DNA from: Salinimicrobium gaetbulicola
Lineage (GTDB): Bacteria > Bacteroidota > Bacteroidia > Flavobacteriales > Flavobacteriaceae
DNA: 64,000 nucleotides
Assembly (NCBI RefSeq): GCF_042676025.1
Contig: NZ_JBHTJP010000002.1
Location: 142,786-206,785, forward strand
Direction of reading: 5' to 3'
Shown piece after piece: positions 7,789-15,192 of the stretch; within the stretch, counting starts at the first letter, position 1; every line of letters begins with the position of its first letter. The notes below the pieces were generated by a model that was not told where the DNA came from, ran no database searches, and saw only the letters and a program-made list of their open reading frames with translations. The translations under genes were made by a program, and so were the position numbers.

Positions 7789-8379
7789 ATGAAAAGATTG
7801 ATTTTTAGTGCATTACTGATATTTTCTTTATCTGGTGTTCAGGCACAGGAAAGCAAATTTGGAGTAAAAGGGGGGCTTAACTTTGCAAACCTTGTTGGGG
7901 ACGATTACGGTGCCGATATCAGGACCAGTATCCATTTTGGTATACTGGCCGAAATTGCAATCACAAAAAAATTCTCCATTCAACCTGAAATTTTATATTC
8001 TGGCCAGGGGACGAAAAGTGAAGATTTAACCTGGAAACTGGATTATTTAACCCTTCCCATTATGGTGAAATTTTTAGTAGCTGAAGGTTTTTCACTGGAA
8101 GCGGGACCATACGCGGCGTATAATTTAATTTCTGAGTGGAAATGGGAAGATGGTAGTATGGATTATAAAGATGATACTTCATTAATAGATATGGGTGCAG
8201 GTATTGGGTTAGAATATGAACTGCCAACAGGAGTTTTCTTCCAGGCACGGTATAATGTAGGAATGCTGACCATTTGGAATATTAATTATACGATGTATGG
8301 TTTCGAGAATGCTCCGGATATGGAACAACCTCAGACAAAGAATGTTGGTTTGCAACTTTCTATTGGATATAAATTTTAA
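7789..8379 (+). CDS. PorT-family outer membrane beta-barrel protein (array copy 4)
   Basis: A 196-residue exported protein: signal peptide 'LIFSALLIFSLSGVQAQ', then 'FGVKGGLNFANLVGDD', 'SIHFGILAEIAI', 'SIQPEILYSGQGTKSED', 'LDYLTLPIMVKFLV', 'LEAGPYAAYN', 'GVFFQARYNVGMLTIW' and 'LSIGYKF'. It is closest to the gene at 6373. It starts only 63 bases after copy 3, just past that gene's terminator, so it either has a very compact promoter or depends on readthrough. Its own terminator is identical over 29 bases to that of the next copy. Function unknown. Confidence 0.84.
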   Translation: MKRLIFSALLIFSLSGVQAQESKFGVKGGLNFANLVGDDYGADIRTSIHFGILAEIAITKKFSIQPEILYSGQGTKSEDLTWKLDYLTLPIMVKFLVAEGFSLEAGPYAAYNLISEWKWEDGSMDYKDDTSLIDMGAGIGLEYELPTGVFFQARYNVGMLTIWNINYTMYGFENAPDMEQPQTKNVGLQLSIGYKF

Positions 8380-8398
8380 AAATTTAAAGCTATAGTAC

Positions 8399-8427
8399 AA
8401 AGCGGAGGAGAGATCTTCCGCTTTTTT
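8399..8427 (+). terminator. Terminator of barrel copy 4 (repeat family)
   Basis: Arms AAAGCGGAGGA-type and TCTTCCGCTTT with a GAGA loop and T run. The 29 bases here are identical to 9179-9207. Confidence 0.87.
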
Positions 8428-8501
8428 ATTGAACCTGCAAAATAAAAGATTTTAAAGTCTTTTTTTAGGTAAAATGTGCTCAATTATCAAATAATATGGT
8501 T

Positions 8502-8509
8502 TAAATTTG
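8502..8509 (+). promoter_or_regulatory. Candidate -7 box (TAAATTTG) upstream of the frameshifted barrel gene
   Basis: TAAATTTG matches TAnnTTTG and lies 29 bases before the ATG at 8539, the same placement as the box before copy 1. No convincing TTG -33 element is seen. The promoter therefore appears intact although the gene is broken. Confidence 0.45.
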
Positions 8510-8538
8510 GATAACATTAACAATATTTAAGTTTTATT

Positions 8539-9158
8539 ATGAAAAAATTACTACTTATAATTTTTCTGATATTTGGGTATTCCCATGCTCAGACCTCGAA
8601 TTTGGTGCCAAAGCAGGTGTGAATTTCGCTACTGTCGATGGAGAAGATACCGGTAACATAGATGGAAAAACAGGTTTTCATTTAGGATTGGTAGCAGAAA
8701 TCCCAATCTCAAATAGCTTTGCTTTTCAACCGGAGATTCTCTATTCCTCTCAGGGCGCAAAAAGTAAAGTATCTGATACCTATATGAATGTAAATTTTTC
8801 TACTAAGGAGGATCTAACATTCGATTATATTAATATCCCATTATTAGCTAAATATGCCATTACACCAGGATTAAGCCTTCATGCAGGGCCACAAGTCGGT
8901 TTTTTAGTAAATGCTAAAGATGAATATGAGTATGTTATAAATGGTGAAAAAGAATCGGGGACTGAAGATATGAAGGATGAAATCAAAAACTTTGATTTTG
9001 CAATAGCTGCAGGATTGAGTTATAAATTAGAGATGGGAATATTTTTTAACGCTCGCTATAATGCAGGCTTGTCTAATATAATTGATGACGATGGAAGTAG
9101 TGAAGATTATAACATACATAATAATGTATTTCAGCTATCCGTCGGCTTCATGTTTTAG
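8539..9158 (+). pseudogene. PorT-family barrel gene, frameshifted near codon 20 (array copy 5)
   Basis: The ATG at 8539 opens a signal peptide almost identical to copy 3 ('KKLLLIIFLIFGYSHAQ') but the frame stops at 8620-8622 after about 27 codons. From GAA at 8598 the other frame continues the barrel: E-F-G-A-K-A-G-V-N-F-A-T-V, then 'GFHLGLVAEIPI', 'FQPEILYSSQGAK', 'FDYINIPLLAKYAI', 'GIFFNARYNAGLSN', 'LSVGFMF'. Comparison with copy 3 (T-V-E-F) shows that one base is missing at about 8596-8598, just after the signal-peptidase site. Either the gene is a recent pseudogene, it is phase-variable, or the base is a sequencing error. The body has no further stop, which argues for recent loss or error. 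Confidence 0.8.
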
Positions 9159-9177
9159 ATAATTAATACTTTAAATA

Positions 9178-9207
9178 AAAAGCGGAGGAGAGATCTTCCG
9201 CTTTTTT
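9178..9207 (+). terminator. Terminator of barrel copy 5 (repeat family)
   Basis: The same 29-base hairpin and T tract as at 8399-8427; it ends the array. Confidence 0.87.
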
Positions 9208-9241
9208 AATTTCAGAAAATTATCTTTACAAAAAGATAGTT

Positions 9242-9979
9242 ATGAAAAAGGCTTTTTTGAACTGGAGTAGTGGGAAAGACGCGGTCTATGCATTATATCT
9301 CTTACAGGAGAAAAATGAGGTTTCCGTGGAAAAACTGGTTACTTCGATGAATTCTGAAACAAACAGGATCTCCATGCATGGTCTCAGAAAAGAGTTGTTG
9401 GTCAAACAGGCAGAAAGCCTGGGGTTGCCGTTACATATTATATCCCTGCCCGGGAATGTCTCCATGTCGGTTTACAATGAAGTGATGCAAAAAGAAACTG
9501 ATCTGTTAAAGTCAGAAGGATTCACTCACAGTGTTTTTGGAGATATCTTCCTGGAAGATCTGCGCGAATACCGGGAGCAGCAACTTCAAAAAGCAGGTTT
9601 GCAGGCCGTTTTTCCGCTCTGGAAAAAGGATACTTCAGAATACATGCAGGAGTTTTTGAAAGCCGGCTTCAAAGCGATCACAGTAAGCGTCAATGCAAAA
9701 ATGCTTGATGCGTCTTTCTGCGGAAGGATCATCGATGAAGCTTTCTTGTGCGACCTTCCTGAAAATGTGGATCCGGCAGGAGAAAATGGCGAATTCCATA
9801 CGTTTGTCTTTGATGGCCCCAATTTCAGTTTTCCCATAGGCTTCCGAAGAGGTGAGATCGTAGAAAAAGTATATGAGTCCATCGGAAACAAAAAAGAGGA
9901 TTGCTTCACCGATGACCAGAAAAGCTGGGATACCCGCTTTTGTTACTGTGATCTTCTCCCCACAGGCGCCCCTTCTTAA
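9242..9979 (+). CDS. PP-loop ATP pyrophosphatase (diphthine-ammonia ligase-like, DUF71 family)
   Basis: A cytoplasmic N-type ATP-pyrophosphatase of the family that includes eukaryotic diphthamide synthetase Dph6; bacteria lack diphthamide, so the substrate is unknown. The 245-residue protein starts with the PP-loop 'LNWSSGKDAVYAL' (SGKD). It has the family blocks 'MHGLRKELLVKQAESLGLPL', 'VFGDIFLEDLREYRE', 'GLQAVFPLWKKDT', 'KAITVSVNAKML', and the C-terminal signature 'VDPAGENGEFHTFVFDGP'. The length is typical for bacterial members. It stands alone between the barrel array and the VWA gene. Confidence is high for the fold and family, low for the reaction. Confidence 0.87.
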   Translation: MKKAFLNWSSGKDAVYALYLLQEKNEVSVEKLVTSMNSETNRISMHGLRKELLVKQAESLGLPLHIISLPGNVSMSVYNEVMQKETDLLKSEGFTHSVFGDIFLEDLREYREQQLQKAGLQAVFPLWKKDTSEYMQEFLKAGFKAITVSVNAKMLDASFCGRIIDEAFLCDLPENVDPAGENGEFHTFVFDGPNFSFPIGFRRGEIVEKVYESIGNKKEDCFTDDQKSWDTRFCYCDLLPTGAPS

Positions 9980-10046
9980 CATAAATTTATTCCTCATTAC
10001 CAGACCACACTTTTAAAATCTAAGGGGAATCCCGTAACTTTAGAAG

Positions 10047-11174
10047 ATGGAGAAGAAAGAGACTATGAGGAAAGGATTCGTGTTCCGGAAGTTCGAAGAG
10101 GAGGAAAAGTCGCCTTTTGATAAGCTTTTTGAGATCTTCAAGGAGTTGATCACCCATACTTCGGGCGATTTTGACGAAGCCATTGACTGGCTGCGACAAC
10201 TGGATAAAGAATATAAACTTACCGATGAAAATTACAGTATAGACGATTTTATTGAAGACCTCAAGCGAAAGGGTTACATCCGCGAGGAATTCGACCCCGA
10301 TGGTAAAGGGGGCATGGCCATTACAGAAAAAACTGAAAGGGCTATTCGCCAACAGGCCCTAAACCAGATCTTCGGGAAGTTGCGAAAAAGCAGGTCTGGA
10401 AATCACTCCACAAAGCACCAGGGGCTGGGAGATGAGCACACGGGAGAATTCAGAAATTACAATTATGGGGACTCTCTTGACAAGATCTCGATGACCGAAT
10501 CCCTGCGGAACGCCCAGATACACCATGGCGCCGATGATTTCAGGATGACCGAGGACGACCTGGTAGTAGAGGAGACCCATCATAAAAGTCAGATGAGTAC
10601 GGTGCTGATGATCGACATTAGTCACAGTATGATCCTCTACGGAGAAGACCGTATTACCCCGGCGAAAAAGGTGGCTATGGCCTTGGCGGAATTGATCACT
10701 ACACGGTACCCGAAAGACACATTAGACATCCTGGTTTTTGGGAATGATGCCTGGGCTATATCAATTGGCGATTTGCCATACCTGAGAGTTGGTCCTTACC
10801 ACACCAATACGGTCGCTGGTCTGCAGCTGGCCATGGACCTGTTGAGAAGAAAGAGGAATACCAACAAGCAGATCTTTATGATCACCGATGGAAAACCCAG
10901 CTGCATCAGGCAGCGGGACGGCACTTATTACAAAAATAGCGTAGGGCTGGATCCCTTCATAGTAGAGCAGTGTTACAATGCCGCTCGCCAGGCCCGTAAA
11001 TTGCATATTCCCATTACCACTTTTATGATCGCTAAAGATCCTTACCTGGAACGCTTTGTTCGGGAATTCACCCAGGCCAATCAGGGGAAAGCATTTTTTA
11101 CAGGCTTAAAAGGACTGGGAGAAATGATCTTTGAAGATTACGAGACCAACAGAAAAAAACGGATCAAGGGATAA
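10047..11174 (+). CDS. VWA-domain protein, partner of the downstream AAA+ ATPase
   Basis: A 375-residue cytoplasmic protein without a signal peptide. Residues about 1-170 are charged and helical. Residues about 180-360 form a von Willebrand A domain with an intact MIDAS: D-x-S-x-S in 'LMIDISHSMILYG', the Thr region 'YHTNTVAGL' and the Asp in 'IFMITDGKPSC'. Such proteins act with MoxR/ChlI-type ATPases in metal insertion or complex remodelling, by analogy with ChlD/BchD and CoxE. The gene ends 43 bases before the AAA+ gene on the same strand, so the pair is almost certainly one operon. The client is unknown; no tetrapyrrole or CO-dehydrogenase genes are nearby. Confidence 0.82.
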   Translation: MEKKETMRKGFVFRKFEEEEKSPFDKLFEIFKELITHTSGDFDEAIDWLRQLDKEYKLTDENYSIDDFIEDLKRKGYIREEFDPDGKGGMAITEKTERAIRQQALNQIFGKLRKSRSGNHSTKHQGLGDEHTGEFRNYNYGDSLDKISMTESLRNAQIHHGADDFRMTEDDLVVEETHHKSQMSTVLMIDISHSMILYGEDRITPAKKVAMALAELITTRYPKDTLDILVFGNDAWAISIGDLPYLRVGPYHTNTVAGLQLAMDLLRRKRNTNKQIFMITDGKPSCIRQRDGTYYKNSVGLDPFIVEQCYNAARQARKLHIPITTFMIAKDPYLERFVREFTQANQGKAFFTGLKGLGEMIFEDYETNRKKRIKG

Positions 11175-11217
11175 GCTCTCTAAAATAGGATTTTTGAACA
11201 GGATAAATAACGAAAGA

Positions 11218-12681
11218 ATGGAGAAAGAAAATTTAAAAACCTTTGGAGACCTTAAGAAATCAGGATACCAAAGCCGATCTATAAAAGAAGAATTGAGGCA
11301 GAACCTGCTGGAAAAGATACGGAAAGACGAGCCGGCTTTTACAGGGATTCATGGTTATGAACACACCGTGATCCCTGAACTTGAACGGGCGATCCTGTCC
11401 AAACACAATATAAACCTGTTAGGCCTTAGAGGTCAGGCGAAGACCAGGCTCGCCAGGATGATGGTGAATTTGCTGGACGAATGGATGCCGATCGTGGAAG
11501 GCTCTGAGATCAATGACGATCCTTTCCATCCTATTTCACGCTACGCGAAGGAATTGATCAGGGAAAAAGGTGATGCAACTCCCATTTCCTGGGTACACAG
11601 AAATGATCGGTTCTATGAAAAACTGGCTACACCAGATGTTACCGTGGCTGATATTATTGGGGATGTGGATCCCATCAAAGCTGCTAATTTGAAATTGAGT
11701 TATGCTGATGACCGGGTAATTCACTTCGGAATGATTCCACGGGCGAACCGAAGTATTTTTGTCATTAATGAACTGCCCGATCTGCAGGCGCGAATTCAGG
11801 TGGCACTTTTCAATATCCTTCAGGAAGGGGATATACAGATCCGCGGATTCAAATTGAGATTGCCGCTTGATATGCAATTCGTGTTCACAGCCAACCCTGA
11901 AGATTATACTAATCGCGGAAGCATAGTAACTCCGTTGAAGGACAGGATAGGGTCGCAGATCCTCACGCATTATCCCATGAACCTGGAGACCGCGAAAAAG
12001 ATCACGAAGCAGGAGGCTAAACTGGATGAATCCCAGTTAAAGATGGTATACGTTCCTGAGCTTGCAAAAGACCTTTTAGAACAGATAAGTTTCGAAGCCA
12101 GGGATAATGAGTTCATAGATGTACGAAGCGGGATCAGTGCCCGCTTAAGTATTTCGGCTTATGAAAACCTGTTGAGTACCGCCGAACGTCGCGCTCTTAA
12201 AAACAAAGAGGAGCAGACCTTGTTAAGATTCGGGGATTTCCTGGGAGTGATCCCGTCTATAACCGGAAAGGTAGAACTGGTCTATGAAGGCGAGCAGGAG
12301 GGAAGCGCTGTGGTTGCCGAACAGCTAATTGGAGAGGCTGTAAAAACGCTTTTTCCAAGAATGTTTCCGAAGATAGAGAAACTCAGAAAGGAAGATGAAA
12401 AAGATCCTTATAGTGAGATCGTGGAATGGTTCTTTTCTGAAAGCGGATTCGAACTATTGGATGAAACTTCAGATGAAGAATATAAAAAAGCCCTGGATTC
12501 AATTCCTGCCCTTGACAAACTCATCGATAAATACCAGCCAGAAACTGCCGAAAAGGACAGATATTTTCTGAAGGAATTCATTTTATGGGGGTTGGTAGAA
12601 TATCAAAAACTGAACAAACACCGCTTTGCCGAAGGAGTACAGTTCAAGGATATGTATGGCAGCTATATCAGCGGGCTGTAA
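11218..12681 (+). CDS. MoxR/magnesium-chelatase-I-like AAA+ ATPase
   Basis: A 487-residue cytoplasmic AAA+ protein of the ChlI/MoxR-like group. The P-loop is 'LLGLRGQAKTRLARMM', a variant with Gln-Ala in place of the usual Gly-x-Gly before KT. The Walker B segment is 'SIFVINELPDLQARIQ', with Asn where Asp usually precedes Glu. Sensor 1 is 'FVFTANPEDYTNRG', followed by 'PLKDRIGSQI' with the Arg-finger region. The C-terminal third is helical. The start at 11218 fits a short leader after the VWA gene. Together they probably form an ATPase-adaptor pair that remodels an unknown substrate. It is followed directly by the repeat cluster. Confidence 0.82.
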   Translation: MEKENLKTFGDLKKSGYQSRSIKEELRQNLLEKIRKDEPAFTGIHGYEHTVIPELERAILSKHNINLLGLRGQAKTRLARMMVNLLDEWMPIVEGSEINDDPFHPISRYAKELIREKGDATPISWVHRNDRFYEKLATPDVTVADIIGDVDPIKAANLKLSYADDRVIHFGMIPRANRSIFVINELPDLQARIQVALFNILQEGDIQIRGFKLRLPLDMQFVFTANPEDYTNRGSIVTPLKDRIGSQILTHYPMNLETAKKITKQEAKLDESQLKMVYVPELAKDLLEQISFEARDNEFIDVRSGISARLSISAYENLLSTAERRALKNKEEQTLLRFGDFLGVIPSITGKVELVYEGEQEGSAVVAEQLIGEAVKTLFPRMFPKIEKLRKEDEKDPYSEIVEWFFSESGFELLDETSDEEYKKALDSIPALDKLIDKYQPETAEKDRYFLKEFILWGLVEYQKLNKHRFAEGVQFKDMYGSYISGL

Positions 12682-12734
12682 AGGTTGAAGTGTAAGTTGG
12701 AAGACTCAAAAGCTTCAAGACTCATCATTTTAGA

Positions 12735-12814
12735 CGTCACCCTGAATTTATTTCAGGGTCTTCATTGTTTGATTTGGCGTTTTGGAGAGATGCTGAAACA
12801 AGTTCAGCATGACG
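12735..12814. repeat. REPIN-like 80-bp repeat unit 1 (A1-B1)
   Basis: Two 26-base hairpin modules in inverted orientation with a 28-base spacer: A (12735-12760, stem ACCCTGAA/TTCAGGGT) and B (12789-12814, stem ATGCTGAA/TTCAGCAT), with CGTCA/TGACG as outer arms. It differs from unit 2 by one base in 80. Confidence 0.85.
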
Positions 12815-12849
12815 TAGAGGAAAGTTTTAAATTACGACTTAGTATTTCA

Positions 12850-12880
12850 AGCGTCACCCTGAATTTATTTCAGGGTCTTC
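12850..12880. repeat. Solo A-type half unit (A2), left flank of the GIY-YIG gene
   Basis: GCGTCACCCTGAA-type module with stem ACCCTGAA/TTCAGGGT, same orientation as A1 and A3. No B partner lies 28 bases away; the next B module is on the other side of the nuclease gene. Confidence 0.8.
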
Positions 12881-12907
12881 TTATTTGAATAACCTATACA
12901 ACTAGCA

Positions 12908-13198
12908 ATGAAAAAAAGCTATACGTATATTCTTTCCAATAAATCTAGAAACATGCTATACATAGGCGTGACTGCTGATCTCTTTTCAAGAATTGCCCAA
13001 CATAAAAACGGGGTAGGATCTATTTTCACAAGAAAATATGGATTACACAGCTTATTACACTTTGAAGAATTTACTGCGATCGATCAAGCTATAGCAAGGG
13101 AAAAACAATTAAAGAACTGGCATAAGGAATGGAAATGGAATCTGATAAAATCAAATAACCCTGAACTTAAAGACCTTTTTGATGAGCTATTAAGGTGA
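12908..13198 (+). CDS. GIY-YIG domain nuclease (UPF0213-like), embedded in palindromic repeats
   Basis: A 96-residue single-domain protein. The GIY-YIG motif is 'SYTYILSNKSRNMLYIGVT' (Tyr pairs at residues about 4-6 and 17-18), followed by the 'LFSRIAQHKNG' helix with the conserved Arg and His. The metal-binding Glu lies in 'AIAREKQLKNWHKEWKWNLI'. All family catalytic positions appear present. Such small proteins are common in Bacteroidota with no assigned role. Here the gene lies between an A-type (12850-12880) and a B-type (13230-13255) repeat half, and five further modules lie within 400 bases. That context suggests the nuclease may act on, or have been carried by, the repeats; this link is my inference. 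Confidence 0.85.
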   Translation: MKKSYTYILSNKSRNMLYIGVTADLFSRIAQHKNGVGSIFTRKYGLHSLLHFEEFTAIDQAIAREKQLKNWHKEWKWNLIKSNNPELKDLFDELLR

Positions 13199-13229
13199 TA
13201 AATAAACAGAATCAGATTCATTACTTAAA

Positions 13230-13255
13230 GATGCTGAAACAAGTTCAGCATGACG
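13230..13255. repeat. Solo B-type half unit (B2), right flank of the GIY-YIG gene
   Basis: A 26-base module with stem ATGCTGAA/TTCAGCAT, identical to B1 and B3. With A2 it brackets the nuclease gene in the same A-to-B inverted order as the short units. Confidence 0.82.
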
Positions 13256-13272
13256 GTGGGAAGACTCAAAGG

Positions 13273-13352
13273 CGTCACCCTGAATTTATTTCAGGGTCTT
13301 CATTGTTTGATTCGGCGTTTTGGAGAGATGCTGAAACAAGTTCAGCATGACG
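13273..13352. repeat. REPIN-like 80-bp repeat unit 2 (A3-B3)
   Basis: The same 26-28-26 structure as unit 1, with a single base difference in the spacer (12735-12814 versus 13273-13352). Both are preceded at different distances by the shared string GAAGACTCAAA. Confidence 0.86.
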
Positions 13353-13355
13353 GTC

Positions 13356-13381
13356 GAATCTGAAACAAGTTCAGCATGACG
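13356..13381. repeat. Degenerate B-type module (B4)
   Basis: The right arm TTCAGCATGACG is intact but the left arm reads AATCTGAA instead of GATGCTGAA. It abuts unit 2 almost directly, as if left by a partial duplication or deletion. Confidence 0.7.
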
Positions 13382-13421
13382 TAGAGGGAGATTTTTCTGA
13401 CTTTTGAATTGCATTTTGGAG

Positions 13422-13501
13422 CGTCACCCTGAACTTGTTTCAGGGTCTTTATGGCTTGGTTCTTCTTTTAAGAGTGATGCTGAAACAAGTTCAGCATGAC
13501 G
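13422..13501. repeat. REPIN-like 80-bp repeat unit 3 (A4-B5), diverged spacer
   Basis: Again 26-28-26. Module A4 has the loop CTTGT instead of TTTAT, and the 28-base spacer differs from units 1 and 2, yet the total length is still exactly 80. A short fragment, GTTCAGCATGG, follows at about 13510-13520. Confidence 0.83.
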
Positions 13502-13526
13502 AATAGAAAGTTCAGCATGGTTTGAC

Positions 13527-13567
13527 TAAAAAATAAACCCTCCGAAAATCAACTTTTCGGAGGGTTC
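13527..13567 (-). terminator. Terminator of lpdA
   Basis: A 13-base perfect stem (13536-13548 with 13554-13566, AACCCTCCGAAAA arms), followed on the minus strand by a T-rich tract. It separates lpdA from the repeat cluster. Confidence 0.88.
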
Positions 13568-13617
13568 ATATTTATTGGAAAATCCTGTACTAAATACTCA
13601 ATTCTAAGTACTCACTA

Positions 13618-15009
13618 CTATAAATGGATCACTTCATCGTAGGCGTCAGCAACCGCTTCCATCACCGCTTCACTCATGGTTGGGTGAGGGTGGATGGCTT
13701 TTAATACTTCATGACCTGTAGTTTCAAGTTTACGTCCCAGCACGGCTTCAGCGATCATATCGGTAACTCCGGCACCAATCATGTGGCAACCTAACCATTC
13801 TCCGTATTTCGCGTCAAAGATCACTTTTACGAATCCGTCAGGAGTACCTGCAGCTTTGGCTTTTCCGGAAGCTGAGAATGGGAATTTCCCAATCTTCAAT
13901 TCATATCCTGCTTCCTTGGCTTGCTTTTCGGTCATCCCTACAGAAGCGATCTCAGGCGTAGCATACGTACATCCCGGAATATTTCCGTAGTCGATAGGCT
14001 CAACATTCATTCCTTTGATCTTCTCTACGCAGGTGATCCCTTCCGCAGAAGCAACATGTGCTAGTGCAGGTCCGGGAACCGCGTCTCCAATAGCGTAGAT
14101 TCCCTGAACATTTGTTTGATAAAAGTCATTTACAAGGATCTTATCTCTGTCTGTCTTAATACCTAATTCTTCAAGACCAATGTTTTCAATGTTGGTTTTG
14201 ATACCTACAGCAGAAAGAACGATATCTGCCTCAAGAGTTTCTTCTCCTTTTTTGGTCTTAACCTTCGCTTTTACAGTCTTTCCTGAAGTATCAACGCTCT
14301 CAACGGAAGAGTTGGTCATTACTTTAATTCCGGCTTTTTTGAAGCTGCGTTCAAATTGCTTTGAAACCTCTTCGTCCTCAAGAGGCACCAGGTTTGGAAG
14401 GAATTCAACGATGGTAACCTCGGTTCCCATGCTCTTATAGAAGTGCGCAAATTCAACGCCAATCGCTCCTGAACCAACCACGATCATAGATTTTGGTTGC
14501 TTTTCAAGGGTCATAGCCTCACGGTAACCTATCACTTTCTTACCATCCTGCGGAAGGTTTGGAAGTTCTCTTGAACGAGCCCCGGTTGCTATAATGATAT
14601 GATCTGCGGAATACTCTGTAGTCTTATCGTCTTTACCGGTAACGGCAACTTTTTTACCCGGCTTCAATTTTCCGAAGCCTTCGATCACATCGATCTTGTT
14701 CTTCTTCATAAGGAACTGAACACCTTTGCTCATTCCTTCAGCCACATTACGACTGCGTTTTATTACTGCGCCAAAATCTTTTTCTACATTATCAACTTTA
14801 AGTCCGTAGTCTTCAGCGTGATTTAAATAGTCAAATACCTGTGCGCTTTTCAAAAGCGCTTTTGTAGGAATACAACCCCAGTTAAGGCACACTCCACCCA
14901 GGTTTTCCTTTTCAATGATAGCGGTTTTAAAACCTAACTGTGAAGCTCTGATGGCAGTAACATATCCACCCGGGCCACTTCCTAAAACAATGATATCGTA
15001 TTTACTCAT
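13618..15009 (-). CDS. lpdA: Dihydrolipoyl dehydrogenase (E3)
   Basis: An FAD enzyme that reoxidises dihydrolipoamide in the 2-oxoacid dehydrogenase and glycine cleavage complexes. The 463-residue protein has the FAD-binding 'IIVLGSGPGGYVTAIRASQL', the redox disulfide 'GGVCLNWGCIPTKALL', the NAD motif 'VVGSGAIGVEFA', the 'YAIGDAVPGPALAHVAS' FAD box and the C-terminal active-site His-Glu in 'IHPHPTMSEAVMEA'. It is full length with all catalytic residues. No E1/E2 genes are adjacent, so it probably serves several complexes encoded elsewhere. Its own terminator lies downstream. Confidence 0.95.
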   Translation of the reverse strand: MSKYDIIVLGSGPGGYVTAIRASQLGFKTAIIEKENLGGVCLNWGCIPTKALLKSAQVFDYLNHAEDYGLKVDNVEKDFGAVIKRSRNVAEGMSKGVQFLMKKNKIDVIEGFGKLKPGKKVAVTGKDDKTTEYSADHIIIATGARSRELPNLPQDGKKVIGYREAMTLEKQPKSMIVVGSGAIGVEFAHFYKSMGTEVTIVEFLPNLVPLEDEEVSKQFERSFKKAGIKVMTNSSVESVDTSGKTVKAKVKTKKGEETLEADIVLSAVGIKTNIENIGLEELGIKTDRDKILVNDFYQTNVQGIYAIGDAVPGPALAHVASAEGITCVEKIKGMNVEPIDYGNIPGCTYATPEIASVGMTEKQAKEAGYELKIGKFPFSASGKAKAAGTPDGFVKVIFDAKYGEWLGCHMIGAGVTDMIAEAVLGRKLETTGHEVLKAIHPHPTMSEAVMEAVADAYDEVIHL

Positions 15010-15131
15010 ATTTGGAAATTTTTGTAACTAAATTTAAGACAGCGAATTTACGGAATTTAAGGTTAAACCGAAAGTTTAATGAAGGCAGGAATCTCAAAAG
15101 GAATCTTCAAATTATTTTTTAACCCCTCGAA

Positions 15132-15170
15132 CAAAAAAAAATCCTTTCTCCATAAAAGGAAAAAGGATTT
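15132..15170 (-). terminator. Terminator of the msrB/collagen-like lipoprotein unit
   Basis: Arms AATCCTTT (15140-15147) and AAAGGATT (15162-15169), followed on the minus strand by a run of at least eight T. Confidence 0.8.
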
Positions 15171-15192
15171 ATAATGTCATTGTCAAAACTTT

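Noticed and set aside
12685..12888. 67-codon open frame between the AAA+ ATPase and GIY-YIG genes
   Set aside because: It is translated repeat sequence: the same NLFQGL-type peptide appears twice because the A module recurs. No independent coding evidence.
12735..13501. Possible CRISPR array
   Set aside because: The 26-base repeats are self-complementary, alternate in orientation and sit at irregular intervals between units, with no cas genes; the structure is REPIN-like.
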